Positions 35,951 to 47,600 of a DNA stretch of 64,000 nucleotides are shown piece by piece. This DNA is from Gelatoporia subvermispora B. Its lineage: Eukaryota > Basidiomycota > Agaricomycetes > Polyporales > Gelatoporiaceae. The stretch lies in assembly GCA_000320605.2 (NCBI GenBank), contig KB445806.1, positions 563,009 to 627,008 on the forward strand, given 5' to 3'. Position numbers and translations under genes: made by a program. Numbering within the stretch: the stretch's first letter is position 1; each line of letters opens with the position of its first letter. Below the pieces are notes generated by a model. That model saw nothing but the letters and a program-made list of their open reading frames with translations. It was not told the origin of the DNA and did not search any database.

Positions 35951-37159
35951 TGTTCACCGCGGCCAACATGCACACTTCTGTTGTGTGTTAGGCCCACACT
36001 CAGCGCCGCCATGTAGCACGTGCAGTGCTCGCGACGTCCTCCCTACGGATTCCTGCCCAAGGTAATCACCCGAAACGACGGCGGATGCTAAAGCACCTAA
36101 TGGGCGCGGATTTCGGACTACTATGGTCAGTCCTCTTCGCTGGTGAGAACGTTTCTAGATTTCTTTGGGTCCTATATCCCTGGATGAACCTTTCAGTCAT
36201 TATTCTACCCCGTCGTCCTACTGCTTGGCCCTGATACCTTATCCAGTGACCGCCCCTGAACCGCCGATAATACCGTCGATCTTGATACAAGTCATTGACA
36301 TCCTCAGGCTGGAGCAGGGAGCTACTGGTGCGTCATCAATTCGTGCTCTATACGTGCATGCACACAGAAACCTTAGGCTTAGGTTGTCGACAAGTCGCCG
36401 CGGTGCATCGCACCAGCTCATACACTTCCTCAGTCAACCTCGAATTAGCACTCGGCGAACGTGTTCGGTCCCAATATACACCTCGTTCTGTTCACGCTCC
36501 ATCATCCCCGGCAGTTTCAATGACTGGACCTAGTCCTAGTGCACGAGCTTCTGGACGAGAGCGGGCGATCGGACACCGATTAGATGGGCCGCGATCTCAC
36601 TGGCATGAGCCATACGTGGTGCGTGCTCGAGCCGGTCAGATGGCGGAGTCCTTGTCCTCCCAGATTGACACGGTACCCGGCGAGCCTTTTCCTAGGCATG
36701 CAAACCTCAACCACGCCTGACGCCCTGTCAGCTCTAATCACATATATATAATATTATCGATGACCGGTATGGCCACTGAAGTAATGAACGTCGGACGTTG
36801 GACCTCTCTGTCGCTGACCGCAGAGGGGGCGACGACTCCCGCGGTGTGCTGTCATCCATCCATCCGTCACACGTGAGATCGAGATCGGAGAGGCGCGTAC
36901 AGTGCTGCAGCCTAGCGGTACTTACAAGTTATGCACAGGACCCGAGGTTCGCCCATCGGGTAATGAGCATCATCAGCGAGAGGTTGAAGCTGGCGCCTTG
37001 AATTTCTGAGCTCTAGAGAGCTTGTGAACATCAACTCGAATCGATTTCACACTACTTGCTAGACCATAGGATGTCGCACGACGCACGTGGAGCGCGTTCG
37101 TTATGTCAGCGACGCGGGCTACCCAGACGTTTCCGACCCACCAGACGCGATAGCGCCTT
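35951..37159 (+). repeat. Diverged spacer left of KDZ-2
   Basis: 36300-36500 is a diverged copy of 10840-11000 (S2) in which a reading frame keeps words such as SYT, ER-RS and PRS. 37070-37150 matches 13790-13860 (S4), so the host spacer runs up to the KDZ-2 edge. No gene is recognised. Confidence 0.55.
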
Positions 37160-37663
37160 TGTTATTATCCCCTCAATTTCAGGGCACGTATTTACAATGA
37201 TCCACTACAACCATTGCAACGGATCTTTTTAATCACCGGTCATTCCTGTTTTGTACCATCCTAAAATTCATGGACTTTTCCTGAAAACGTGATCTGAAGC
37301 GTAGAAGTATATTCCTCCGTCGACTACGATCATTTACCAGAATGTGTAACTGACAAACTTTACCAGAACCTCGATTTGACACGCGCTGGTGCTCTCGAGA
37401 GCCAACATGTCCCTCGAATTATTAATCGAATATAGCCAGTCTGGGACAAACGGCCACTCCCAGAATTTGCATAGCCCATACATCATAAATTGCATAGAAA
37501 GACATACACATTTGAGAGCATAGAAAGCATACTACATTTACCAAATTCCGACCAACTGCGACTGCGAACGTGACGCAAAAGAGACTATCAGGTGTACCAT
37601 CAATGAGCCGTGCGCCTGCACGAATGTAAGCTCAACGAAATACAGCCGGAGAGCAGGAGCAGC
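37160..37663. other. Left subterminal region of KDZ-2
   Basis: AT-rich and without an open frame of note. It probably holds the element's left end and the 3' region of the gene at 37664-38733. Confidence 0.45.
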
Positions 37664-38733
37664 TCACCGCTTCTTTGTGCGTGACGAAGCGCTGCTGGTC
37701 ACTGGAGGAGAGGTCCTTCCGGGGTTCGTCTTGCGTTTCTTGGTGGTGCTGCCATTGAAATACCGGAAGACCCATATGACATTGGCGACAAGCTCATGCC
37801 ACGCAGCAGACTCTGGTACGGAGAGCGGGGCAGAGGAAAGGACTGCACGACCCCACCAGTACATGGCGAGAACAAAGATGAAGATGCTGTTCCTTCCAGC
37901 TCTCCGAAGCCCACCCCATTCGGACTTGGGACCATTGGTGATCAACTCGATGCCGTCAGGGCCACGGAAATCTGGCTGCATACTGCGCCACCACGTCGTG
38001 AGACGCTCTCCGAAGTGTTCAGGGTCTGAGATAACGAGATTATGATCATGGTCAGGATCGTTGAACCAGTCCGTGATCTCAATCGGACATTTGTACCCGG
38101 GCAAACGGTGTTCCTGAGTCTCCACTGTAGTTCAGTACCTCATAGTCTTAAGTAAGAGTCAATGGAGGCACATACCGGGGGCCCTTGCAGATTCTCAAAA
38201 GCTGCAAACTCCTTCAGGCAGGTGTACCAATCCTCGCCCCATGTTGCAGACCAGGAGAGAACGGAATAGGCATCCCGGAACCGGGCTGGCAGCTGATTGA
38301 ACTCATTTTGAATCGAAGCGACCGGGTCGTCAGCCTGATTGCTGGCCTGCTTGTTGACTTTGCTAGTACCACTCTGGGTTGAACGGGGTGCAGTGCTAGA
38401 TCCAACAGCCTGAGACGATGAGCTTTGATCACCAGGCACCAAAGAAGAACTTGCGGGCAGAATAGGCTGCGTGGCCGCAAGACGTTCCGACTTCCGGCGT
38501 GAAGTGGGAACAACGCCAGATGACCGACCTCAATGCCCACGAGAAGGAGCAGCTGCTGGTGCAGTAGATGCAGCCGGGACGGACAAGTTCAATGGTGGGG
38601 TGACAAACAAGGGCTGCTGTGCGGAAGTAGGCATCGTAGGCAGCGGAGGTGGAGCAGGGGTAGATGCTGCAGGCTGTGATGGCGGCGGTGCAGGAGTAGA
38701 TGTCGTTATCGGTGGAGGTGGTGGATTGGACAT
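37664..38733 (-). CDS. KDZ-2 accessory protein with the Trp-rich C-terminal domain of KDZ HMG-like proteins
   Basis: ATG at 38733. The first exon encodes a Pro/Ala-rich start (SNPPPPPITTSTPAPPP), then, in one frame, TSRRKSERLAATQPILPAS, a Ser-rich stretch and FRDAYSVLSWSATWGEDWYT. An intron near 38175-38126 leads to LPGYKCPIEITDWF, then FGERLTTWWRSMQPDFRG, AGRNSIFIFVLAMYWWGRA and WVFRYF. The end is basic (RTKKR). The same pattern (RP..F.DWF, WW.DLQP, GKQGIYLILKGLQWW, DVVWVLQ) ends the HMG-like gene of KDZ-3, so it is a KDZ-associated domain. Codon 68 is TGA (38532-38530) between RGH and GRSSG in an otherwise continuous frame; I see no intron that removes it. The gene may be dead, or the base an error. 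Molecular function unknown. Confidence 0.6.
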
Positions 38734-38744
38734 CTCAGAGGGAG

Positions 38745-40391
38745 ATGTGGATACTGTGGTGCCGGACGGACCGGAGGATCGTGAAGAGTCATCTGGCCTC
38801 TCCCCCTACTGGACGTCATTATCAGGTAGTGAAGAGCCGGCTATAACATGCCATGCTGTATCCTTCGACATCGACATCTCAGCCAAGATACAGGATGCGC
38901 TCGATAGGGAGATTACCGCATTGGACGAGGTCGCTGAAGCAGCTTTGTATGACTATGAACCCAAGGACAATCTTCCAAGCCATTCAGCTCCATTGACACC
39001 CTCTTCCGCTGCCTCGATTTCTTCTGACACATCATCTCCGTCTCTTCTCGTGGAATCAGTTTCTACAATCGGCAGAGCTCCTATGTCAGTCGGCCCTTGC
39101 CAGAGTGGACGGAAGCGCAGATGGCGTAAGCACAAGCCCAAGCAGCCCCAGCCCGACATCACTCAGTACAGGATTCGTCCATCATTCTCTCATAAATACG
39201 CCGCAGTCAGCGTCTATAAATGCACTACAGTATACGTCCGCAGGTTGAAGTCCTCAGCGGTGGGGTATGTGGGTTTGCGGCAACCTACTGCAGATGTCAC
39301 GAAGACGCTTGAGGAGCTACAAGCTAAAGGCATAAAGGTCTTGGAGTGGGACGGCGTGTATGTTTCTCTCGTATCTGGTATGCCAAGGTCTTAACCGAGT
39401 TCAATGAATCTGTAGGACACCTACCGTACTCGTTGACAAGCATGATGTCATTTTTGCTGTGTTGGCCGGGCGACCGATCAATGATGCCAGTTGGGACTCT
39501 GTCTGCGACTCTGCGGCTGACGCTATGCATCTCGCACACAAGAAGGCTAGTTTCACGGAGAAGTACAAGACGAATCGTCGCGGGGACTTCGATTCATTAT
39601 CCATTGGTGTTTCTTTTGGCGGGGGACAGGAGGTACGCAGGTTCAATCATAGTGTATCATATCCTTACAGCCATCAGGTTCCCTCATTTCTTAGCCATTC
39701 GGACAAGAACCAACGGGCTCTCAGCTCCTTACTTGAGAATAGTAACATATGCCGTATTGCCAGGTTTGGGAGCGGTGAGCATTTTCAACTTCTGCCCTTC
39801 GCCAAACTCAAGCAGAGCTTCATAGCTGCTGTAGCCTTTTTTGCACCCAAGCTCTTTGTCTACTATCGAGACGTTCTAGGGCAATTATTCAAGACTTGCA
39901 CCGAACTTGGCTGGAACTTCTCCAACAGCGTATTTCCCTGTGCAACTTTCAATTTTGGCCCATGTGTTGTCACGAGATATCATGTTGACTCAGGCAATTT
40001 ACCCTCAGGATGGTGCTCCATATGGTGCGGCGGCAATTTCGACCATATGCGCGGCGGGCATATGGTACTCGCCGATGCAGGTGTCGCCATACAGTTCCCG
40101 CCTGGGTCAACAATGTTGATCCCATCCGGCTCACTGCTCCATGGAAACGCTGCGGTCGATGACAAAGAAACAAGAATTTTCTTCACACAATATGCGGCCG
40201 GGGGTCTATTCCGGTATGTGGAGTATGGGTTTCGCTCGGTACGAGACCTTGCAGAAAATGCACCGCGACTACTCGCATCACACCGCACAGATGCATCTGC
40301 AAGGTTGAAGTGCACAGCCTCAGCGATGTTCTCGACAGTTGATACGCTTCATATGGACCGTGTTGCTGCTTTGTTGCACCGTACGAAATAG
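38745..40391 (+). CDS. KDZ-2 TET/JBP-family dioxygenase
   Basis: The family is Fe(II)/2-oxoglutarate dioxygenases that oxidise methylpyrimidines in DNA. The catalytic part lies in 39925-40391. RYHVDSGN supplies the HxD metal ligands, followed by GWCSIWCGGNFDHMRGGHMV, FPPGSTMLIPSGSLLHGN (distal His) and ETRIFFTQYAAGGLFR (Arg for 2-oxoglutarate). Upstream exons give a basic patch (RKRRWRKHKPKQPQP) and the conserved lead-in IKVLEWDG, then TPTVLVDKHDVIFAVLAGRP and SLSIGVSFGGGQE. All key residues are present, so activity is plausible. The 5' end is unsure: no in-frame ATG precedes 39083, and the upstream frame overlaps the divergent gene at 38733, so a first exon is probably missing from my model. 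Stop TAG is at 40389; the transposase begins 104 bp downstream on the same strand. Confidence 0.82.
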
Positions 40392-40494
40392 CCCAATCTA
40401 AACTTTACTTATGGACTTATATGGGCGACTTGTGCTACGTGATCGATCAATGGTAGTGATGCGTTACCTTAGTAATGCGCGCTACTGACCCGCC

Positions 40495-43400
40495 GTGTCT
40501 CACGCTTTTTCCCCTTCTACCACTATAACGAAGAAGCGTAAGCCCCCGCGGTGCGATGTTGTTGTCCATTCAGATACATACCGTTGCAAGAACATCGAGC
40601 AGTCAGCTGATGGCCGACGCAAGAAGGTTAAGACCACCGCCGGAAGGATCGGGCCTTCTCCCCTCATGGCCTCGCCGACCTCTACAGCAAGTTTGCTCGC
40701 TGAAAGCGACGTGTCTAGCATTGATAGTGACCCACCGACATGCTGCATCGACAACGAAGTCCCCGGGGTTCAAGTGATTGTGTCCGCTCGGAAGAAACGT
40801 TACAAAAGCACAGTGAGTGAACGGCAGTATCATTGCTGTGGCCGATTTGCTGAGGCGTCTGCTCAAGGTCGCTCCTTTGTCTGTCTGGAAGGAGTACCGA
40901 CAGGAATATCTTGACGAGACATTGCGTCTGGATGGCCGAGGCTCTGCGACCCATGATTCTCAATGTATTGGTTGCAAGGCACAACCAGGTGTGTTCCGTT
41001 GCAGGCAGTGCCTAGGTGAAGAGCTGCTCTGCTCTTCATGCATTTGCACTGCACACCAACACCTTCCCCTGCACGCCATCGAGGTGAGTGGTGACTTAGT
41101 TTATTGTTGCTCCCACTAACGGTATGTCAGGAATGGTGTGGCACGCATTTCGAGAAGACTACATTGCAAACTCTGGGCCTCAAGGTCCAGCTAGGTCACG
41201 CTGTCGGAAATGCATGCACCATGGCAGTGTCTCGTGAACTTGTGGTCCTTCACATCAACGGATTGCACAAAGTCAACGCGCTCTTTTGTCACTGCAAGCC
41301 AGGGTTAGAACACCGCCAGCAGCTTATGCGTTTCTGTTGGTGGCCGGCCACAGCTATCGATCCTGGTACATGTGCAACAGTGGAGGTTCTATGCACGTTC
41401 CAAGCATTGAACCTCCAGGGCAATATAACTGCCTATGACTTTTATGTTGCGTTGGAGAACATGACAGATGCGTGGCACACGTCCAGGATACCTGTGAGTG
41501 CAAATACATAGTCACGGCTTGTCGTAGCTCATCCGTGATACGAAGGACAGGCGTGCGGCTTTCATGGCCATTGTTCGTCAATGGCACAACGTGAAGATGC
41601 TGAGGCGTGCGGGAAGAGGCCATGACCCTGGTGGAGTTGACACGACTATCTCGGGCCAGCTCGCAGTGCCATGCCGAGCATGCCCTCATCCAGGCATCAA
41701 TCTACCTGACGATTGGGATCAGGCTCCTCCAGAGTTTCGGTATGTTTGTGTGCAGTATCAATGACTTTAACTTACGGATGGATCCTGCAGCTTCCTTTAT
41801 ATTCTTATCATCGCCTTGGATGCAAATTTCAGGCAGAAGAACCGCCATCGCTCAACGACGTATGAAGATGTCTGCCTCTCTCCTGGATGGTCATATTTCG
41901 TGGAACACTCGGACTATCTCGCACATGTATCCCGCTATGCCAATCAAGAAGAGGTAAATCCCAAGTTACAATCTCTAGGTCACATCTAACAAATGCATCA
42001 CATTGATAGATTAGTACATGCGCCGCATTTCAATCAATGCTCCAGGCAAACGCGAAGAATACAAAAGGATTGGCTGCAAGCGGCGTGGGCGGGACTACCT
42101 GTGCACGACATGAAATGTGGAGACCCAACGGCATCGGTGATTTGCAACGTGGTGAGAGGTGCGTGACTTGAATCAGTGTACACATTCGCGCCCGCTAATA
42201 TCATCCCAGGTACTGCAATATGGATTACATCCTAGTTAGCAGTCTTCTGACCGTCATCGGCCTCTGGGTCATCACATCATACGATATCGCATGCCAATTT
42301 TTCAAAAACTTCACCGCTCGTGTTGCCGGTCTTCCCGAGAGGCTGAAGCTATCCGTCAGCCGTCTTGATGCTTTAATTCCGAAGGCTCACATCGGCTACC
42401 ACGGTCTCAATTGTCAGTCGTTTTTCTCGTTCAACTTCACCAGAGGCGTCGGCCGCACAGATGGAGAAGGTATCGAACGTTCATGGGGCTGGCTCAACAA
42501 GGCTGTGCCCAGTGTTAAAGAAATGGGCCCATCTGATCGACAAGAAACACTCGATGACTTCTGTGAGTATGCTAATTGGAGAAAAACTGTTGGCCTGGGT
42601 GAGAGTTCTGCCATGTGCTAAACGATGACAAGTTCTGATAACCTCTGACCGTGTAGTGGATCTACTTTTACGTCGAATGCTTGAGGCTCTCAAAGAAGCC
42701 TATCAACATGAGGCGGACTTCAATTCCTTCTATTCTAGTTTGAAGAAGGAACATCCTCAAGAGGTTCAACAGTGGGAGGCGGAGCTACTAGCATGGGAGG
42801 CAGACAATACCAAACCCTGTCCGTATATGAACTTACAACCCAGTATGTATTTCATACCCGTAGCCGCCATTCTGCTCTGAGCTATGTTTTCTAGCGAAGA
42901 CGGTGAATGCTGTCCGGCTCGATCTCCTTCGCCGTGAGGAGGGGGAGCTTATCATCGGCCCGATGCCTAACAAGGATTCCAGTCCTACTTCATTTATAAT
43001 GCTGGGTATGGAGATTGAAGGTCTACAGTGAGCAGCTTGTCCTGTATGCTGTGTTCAACCCGATGACCTAACTGCACATACCATGACAGACAGGCTATTC
43101 GTACCGAGTTTCCACCGGAGGTCAAGCTCCATACCCTTGCGGAAGCAAATCAGGTGGAAAAACGAAGTACACTCCGAAAGAAAATTCGTCGCCTGCGTGA
43201 CATGCAAGCCATCCACATGCCATCTCTGTATCAATATATCGCCTTGGAGGAGGATGATCTTGCATGCAAACCCGAGGACGTTGTGCTTCATCTTCCCTCC
43301 CAGCTTGCTACTGATGTTCGCGCCAAGGTTTGCGAGTCTGCACTGCTGTCTACCGAGGAGGCACTTCGAGAAGCCGAAGCGTTTGAAGCCCTCGAAAATT

Positions 43401-43826
43401 TGCGACATCACCTTCGGACCCGGATGTTTGCCAACAAGTACAAGATTAAGAATGTTACTGGCCAGCGTGCAAATACACGTGCACAAACATGGCAGAAGAC
43501 AATTGATAATCGAGCAATTGCATCTAAGCATCGATACCGCCACGCACGGGCTTCTCTGCTTGCCCTTCGTGGTCCGGGTGAATGGGAGTCGACCTTGCGC
43601 ATCCTCAATGATACAGATGTGCGTGCTCTCAACGAGCGTGCCATGACATCTCAGGAGAAGGTGGACTGGGAATCAGTGAGGCGCGCGGCTGGCATCATGG
43701 AGGAGGAACTGGAAGGTGTATCAATGCAGGATGGAGACTGGCTAGAAGAGGGTCACCGGACGCTGTCCTGGATTTGGTTCTTTGTTGGGGCCGGGGAGCT
43801 CGAAAAGAACGCAGGTATGCAAGAAG
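40495..43826 (+). CDS. KDZ-2 transposase, all but its last exon
   Basis: About ten exons. The N-terminus is Lys/Arg-rich (TTITKKRKPPRC). It is followed by KEYRQEYLDETLRLDGRG and a CxC2-like cluster (CIGCKAQPGVFRCRQC ... LLCSSCICTAHQHLPLHAIE). Next come LNLQGNITAYDFY, a CxxC pair (PCRACPHPG), ALDANF (first catalytic Asp), GGTTCARHE with LQRGERY, SYDIACQFF (second Asp) and DGEGIERSWG (Glu). A coiled-coil half with MFANKYKIKNVTGQ and GHRTLSWIWFF closes this part. The frame is clean, and the last exon is at 56419-56852. The expected start codon is GTG (40495) where KDZ-3 has ATG, and the frame is closed by TGA just upstream; the next in-frame ATG is at 40666. Loss of the start is likely, or an upstream exon is missed. 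Confidence 0.85.
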
Positions 43827-43841
43827 GTACGTCTATCAAGC

Positions 43842-43874
43842 GTCCCTGTAAGGACTTTCGAAATAATGGACTGG
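43842..43874 (+). repeat. KDZ-3 left terminal inverted repeat
   Basis: Starts GTCCCTGTAAGGACTTTCG. The TTTCGAAA palindrome in it recurs twice more within the next 60 bases. It pairs with 56334-56366 at 29 of 33 positions. Confidence 0.85.
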
Positions 43875-44699
43875 AAAAAGAGGGGACCGGTTTCGAAATA
43901 ATGCTGGAGAATTGGCGTTTTCGAAAACAATGCCCAAGTGCCGATTTCTAAAACCCGCCTGCAACTGCAATAAATTACAGCATATTTATAAGCATGTTTC
44001 CTTATTTTGCTTCTCAGGCATCACAAATAACAACAAATAAGCAAAAACACAATGTATTACTCGTTACAAATACAAATAGATTCTATCCGAGCGATTGATA
44101 CATGTTTCTAATCGCTAGATCTACATACTAGCCAACATATCGCAAATCGACCTGAGCAGATTGAATCGGTAGATCAAATCTTCCCCTTGTGTTGAAATGA
44201 AATCTACAGGTAAAACCCGGAGATCAGATCTCACTAACTCGGAGATCTGTGCGGAACGGCACCAGAATCGGAATGTTTGCCTGGCAGCGGGTAGGGCAGA
44301 ATAGGGACCAGGGGGGGACAACAGGGCAGGGAAAATGAGGCGGGGCATTGGAAAACCGAATGAGCCAGAAATGACATGGCAGGTTGGGCTGCAATGCACA
44401 TTGGGAACCATCAACGACTCGACATCAGTCGCACAGGTCAGGATAAGATGGCAGGTTGAGCTGCGTCGGATAACATCAAGGGGTTAAGCCCGCAAAAACA
44501 GACACCAGGCATTATGTTGGTTCGGAAGCAGCAGAGGGTGAATACTAGCAGGAGCAAGACATTCATACCAGATGTCGAAAGGTGGAAATTAATAGCCCCG
44601 AGTCAGAATGGGGCCGAGGATTCAAGAATGAGTATAGCCAGAGCAAGATGAAGGAGGGAGGATACGGAGCAGAGGCCCATGCCGAGAATAGGAAGAAAA
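43875..44699. other. Left subterminal, non-coding part of KDZ-3
   Basis: No gene is seen. Near-repeats GACATGGCAGGTTGGGCTGC (44371) and AGATGGCAGGTTGAGCTGC (44446) occur. The rest is the 3' region of the minus-strand transposase. Confidence 0.5.
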
Positions 44700-47600
44700 T
44701 CAGTCCCCATCCCCAAAGCCTTCATCTTCTTCCTCAAGAAAGACGTCAATGATGGGTGTGATTGAAGAAGAACTGCCGGAGGAAGTAGTAGAGTCGCCAG
44801 AAAAGGACGAAGGGGTAGGAAGAGCATCTGAATCCACAACATCCTTGGCCTTTCTCCGCACATCCGCCCATCGCAGTGTCCAATTTGCTGTGAGAGCGCG
44901 ATTAGCAGCAGCTTGCTCTGCCGCATAGGCCGATAGCCCCTCTCGCATACCTCCATCGTGAGCGGTGCTCTTCCCATCTTGCATAACCCACCATTTCGCT
45001 TGCCATTCACAAAATTCAATAGAGCGGCGCATCTCTTCATCGAGAAGCACCACTTCCTCCCACCATCGCAAGGCACGGGCGCAAGCTTTTGCCCATTCAA
45101 TGCGCAGGGCTGTAAAGCATCCATGACACATTAGACGGCCATTCCAAGGCAGAGATCATGCGACACACCTTCATGCATCTGGAGGTCGTCCCCTTCGCCG
45201 CTGACAAGCCCGCCCTGGTACCATATCCATGAGATTGTGCGCTGCCCCTCCCCAAGCTGCACGGTCCCATCAACTCTCTGGCTCAAGACTTCCTCGGCAT
45301 TCGGGTGCCCAACAGCCTGCAGCATGTGCGCACGGTTGGCTTTCTCCTGCTCGGTGAGAGCCCTCTCATTTAGCGCACGAACATCATCGTCAAGCAGCTC
45401 TTGCAGCTCCTCTTCCCAATGGCCGGGGCCGCGCAGGGTAAGCAGCGCAGCGCGTGCACGCCGATAGTTGTGTTTGGCAACGATGACTCGATCATCGATC
45501 GTGGCCTGCCACTTCCGAGCTCGAGTAAGAGGGTGCTGGCCAACAACATTCTTGACTTTGAACTGATTTGCAAACATGCGGTTCCGGAGCTGGCGTCGCA
45601 AGTCGTCCAGCGCATCATGAGCCTGGCCAACTCTCAGATCCTCCTCGATCTTGATTAGGAATTTGCCGCACAAAGTAACGCGGGTTTCAGCAATTGCAAT
45701 CTGAGAAGGAAGGTATAACGCGACATTCTCGGGCTCGACATATTTGTTCTGAGAAGTGTTGCCCTGCTGGGAGGCCAAATACTTTGCAAGAGCGGGCATA
45801 TGAAGAGCTTGAGCCTCTTGATATTGAGTAATCTTCTTATGAAGCGCGGCACGGCGGTCATGGTGAATTGCAGTTTCAAGCACGTGCTGGCGAGAATTCT
45901 CCTGCTCCTCAAGCATCGCAACCCTAACATACATGAGAGGTGAGCTCACAGCGGACCGGAGCGTAGCACCTGGGAAACGTACTGCTGAGCCTCAAGCTCT
46001 AACCCGAATACAAGGTATGCGACTGCGCTCGTGCCGTGAAGCGACGGATCAGTCGCTGCGCTACGCTTGGACTCTTCCTCTGCGAGCCGCACTTTGACCT
46101 GCGCCAACGTCACAGCTAACGCCAGCCACAAGTCAGCATATGCTCTGAAGGGCAACCCGCAGCAGATGGCTCACCTGGCTTTGAGGACTGATATGGGCAC
46201 GGCCTGGAAGGGTCAGCCTCCCATTCTAACACCTGCTTTTCCCACTCCAACACCTGCTCGCTGTGCGTCTTAAGAAGATGGCTGTTGAAGGCATCAAACT
46301 CCTCCCTGTGCTGGTAATGCTCCGAGATAGCCTGAACCAGGCGGCGAAGAAGTAGGTTTCCTAGAAGGTTAATCAGTAATCAGAAGCAAAGAAGGAAAAT
46401 GGTAGAAGAGGCATACCAAGATTAAGTATCTTCTTCCAGTTTGTGTACCCGCAGAAATCATCTATGGCTTCTCTGCGTGCCGACTGCCCCATCTCCTTGA
46501 TGCTTGGAGCTGCCTTGTTCAGCGTGCTCCAACATCGCTCGCACCCCTCCCCATCCAAATGCCCAGCACCCGTGGTGAAGTTCAGGGAGAATGGACCTTG
46601 ACACGCGGGGCCATGGCCCACTAGGTGAGCTTTGTTCACTTTAGGTATGATTGCGAATTCTGGTATCCGAGTTTGCAGGTGATCGGGGAGTCCGCTCATC
46701 CACCGGAAAAAATTCTTGAAATACACACATGCGATGTCGTACGTGGCCATGATGACAAGCATTGTGCCAGCAATGGCTGACAAAAAGACATAATCAACGT
46801 TGCAATACCTTCCGCCAGGCGATCAGCAACTACAGCTAGCATGATTTTGAGATTGCTCACCGCTCGCCTCGTTGTAAATCCCCCAGCCCATTTGCACGAA
46901 ACAGCTCGTGCTGGGCACAAGTCACAGCTACAACGCCCGTAGAATTCAGGTGCTTGTTCTTCCGAACGTTGGCCAGGTTGATTGCTTTGAAATTGGAGCA
47001 GGAGTCGATCTGCGACCAAGATATGCAAGTTAGCTCAGAAAGAACAGCAGCGCAGCATGACACACATACCTCACTCCCGTCCACAAAGTTCTTGATGTGA
47101 CCCATATACTTCCTGCACTCGACGAAATACGAGAGGCCGGGAGAGAGACACACCTCTGCGCTCTTCGACTGGCGAAGCCGGCCCTTTAGCCGGAAGTTAC
47201 AATCCATCGAGGTGAACAGATAATATATGAACCTGTAAGGATGTTAGACCCGGGTTCCTGCTCAGAAGAAAATGGGAAGGATCTACGCGCGATCGGCACT
47301 CACACCTTCCCAGTTGCTTCGGAGGTTCTTTCCAGGGTGGGGGCAAGCATGGCAGGGAACGGACAGTGACCCTTCGGCCATACCTGCTCGCTCGCCTGCC
47401 CCGTGAGCACGCCCGCCGCGCTTGAACATCTTGATGTTTCTCCATTCCCTGATAACATTCATGAAGGCAGGAAGACGATCCTATATCAAAGCATCCATTG
47501 ACATTAGCCAGTTTCTGTAGAATTGCCAAAGGTATAACCCACCGGCAGCTTTGTCAAGCGCCACCCATCCGTCTGGCCCTCAAGCGATCGATAATAATCG

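Noticed and set aside
37182..37240. Terminal inverted repeat of KDZ-2
   Set aside because: Similarity with 57475-57380 is weak and no matching target duplication was found. I list only approximate ends.
38471..38744. Upstream extension of the KDZ-2 TET/JBP frame (Gly/Val/Asp-rich)
   Set aside because: It is the mirror of the Pro/Ala-rich first exon of the divergent gene at 38733 and starts with GTG. I keep the coding claim to the part right of that gene.
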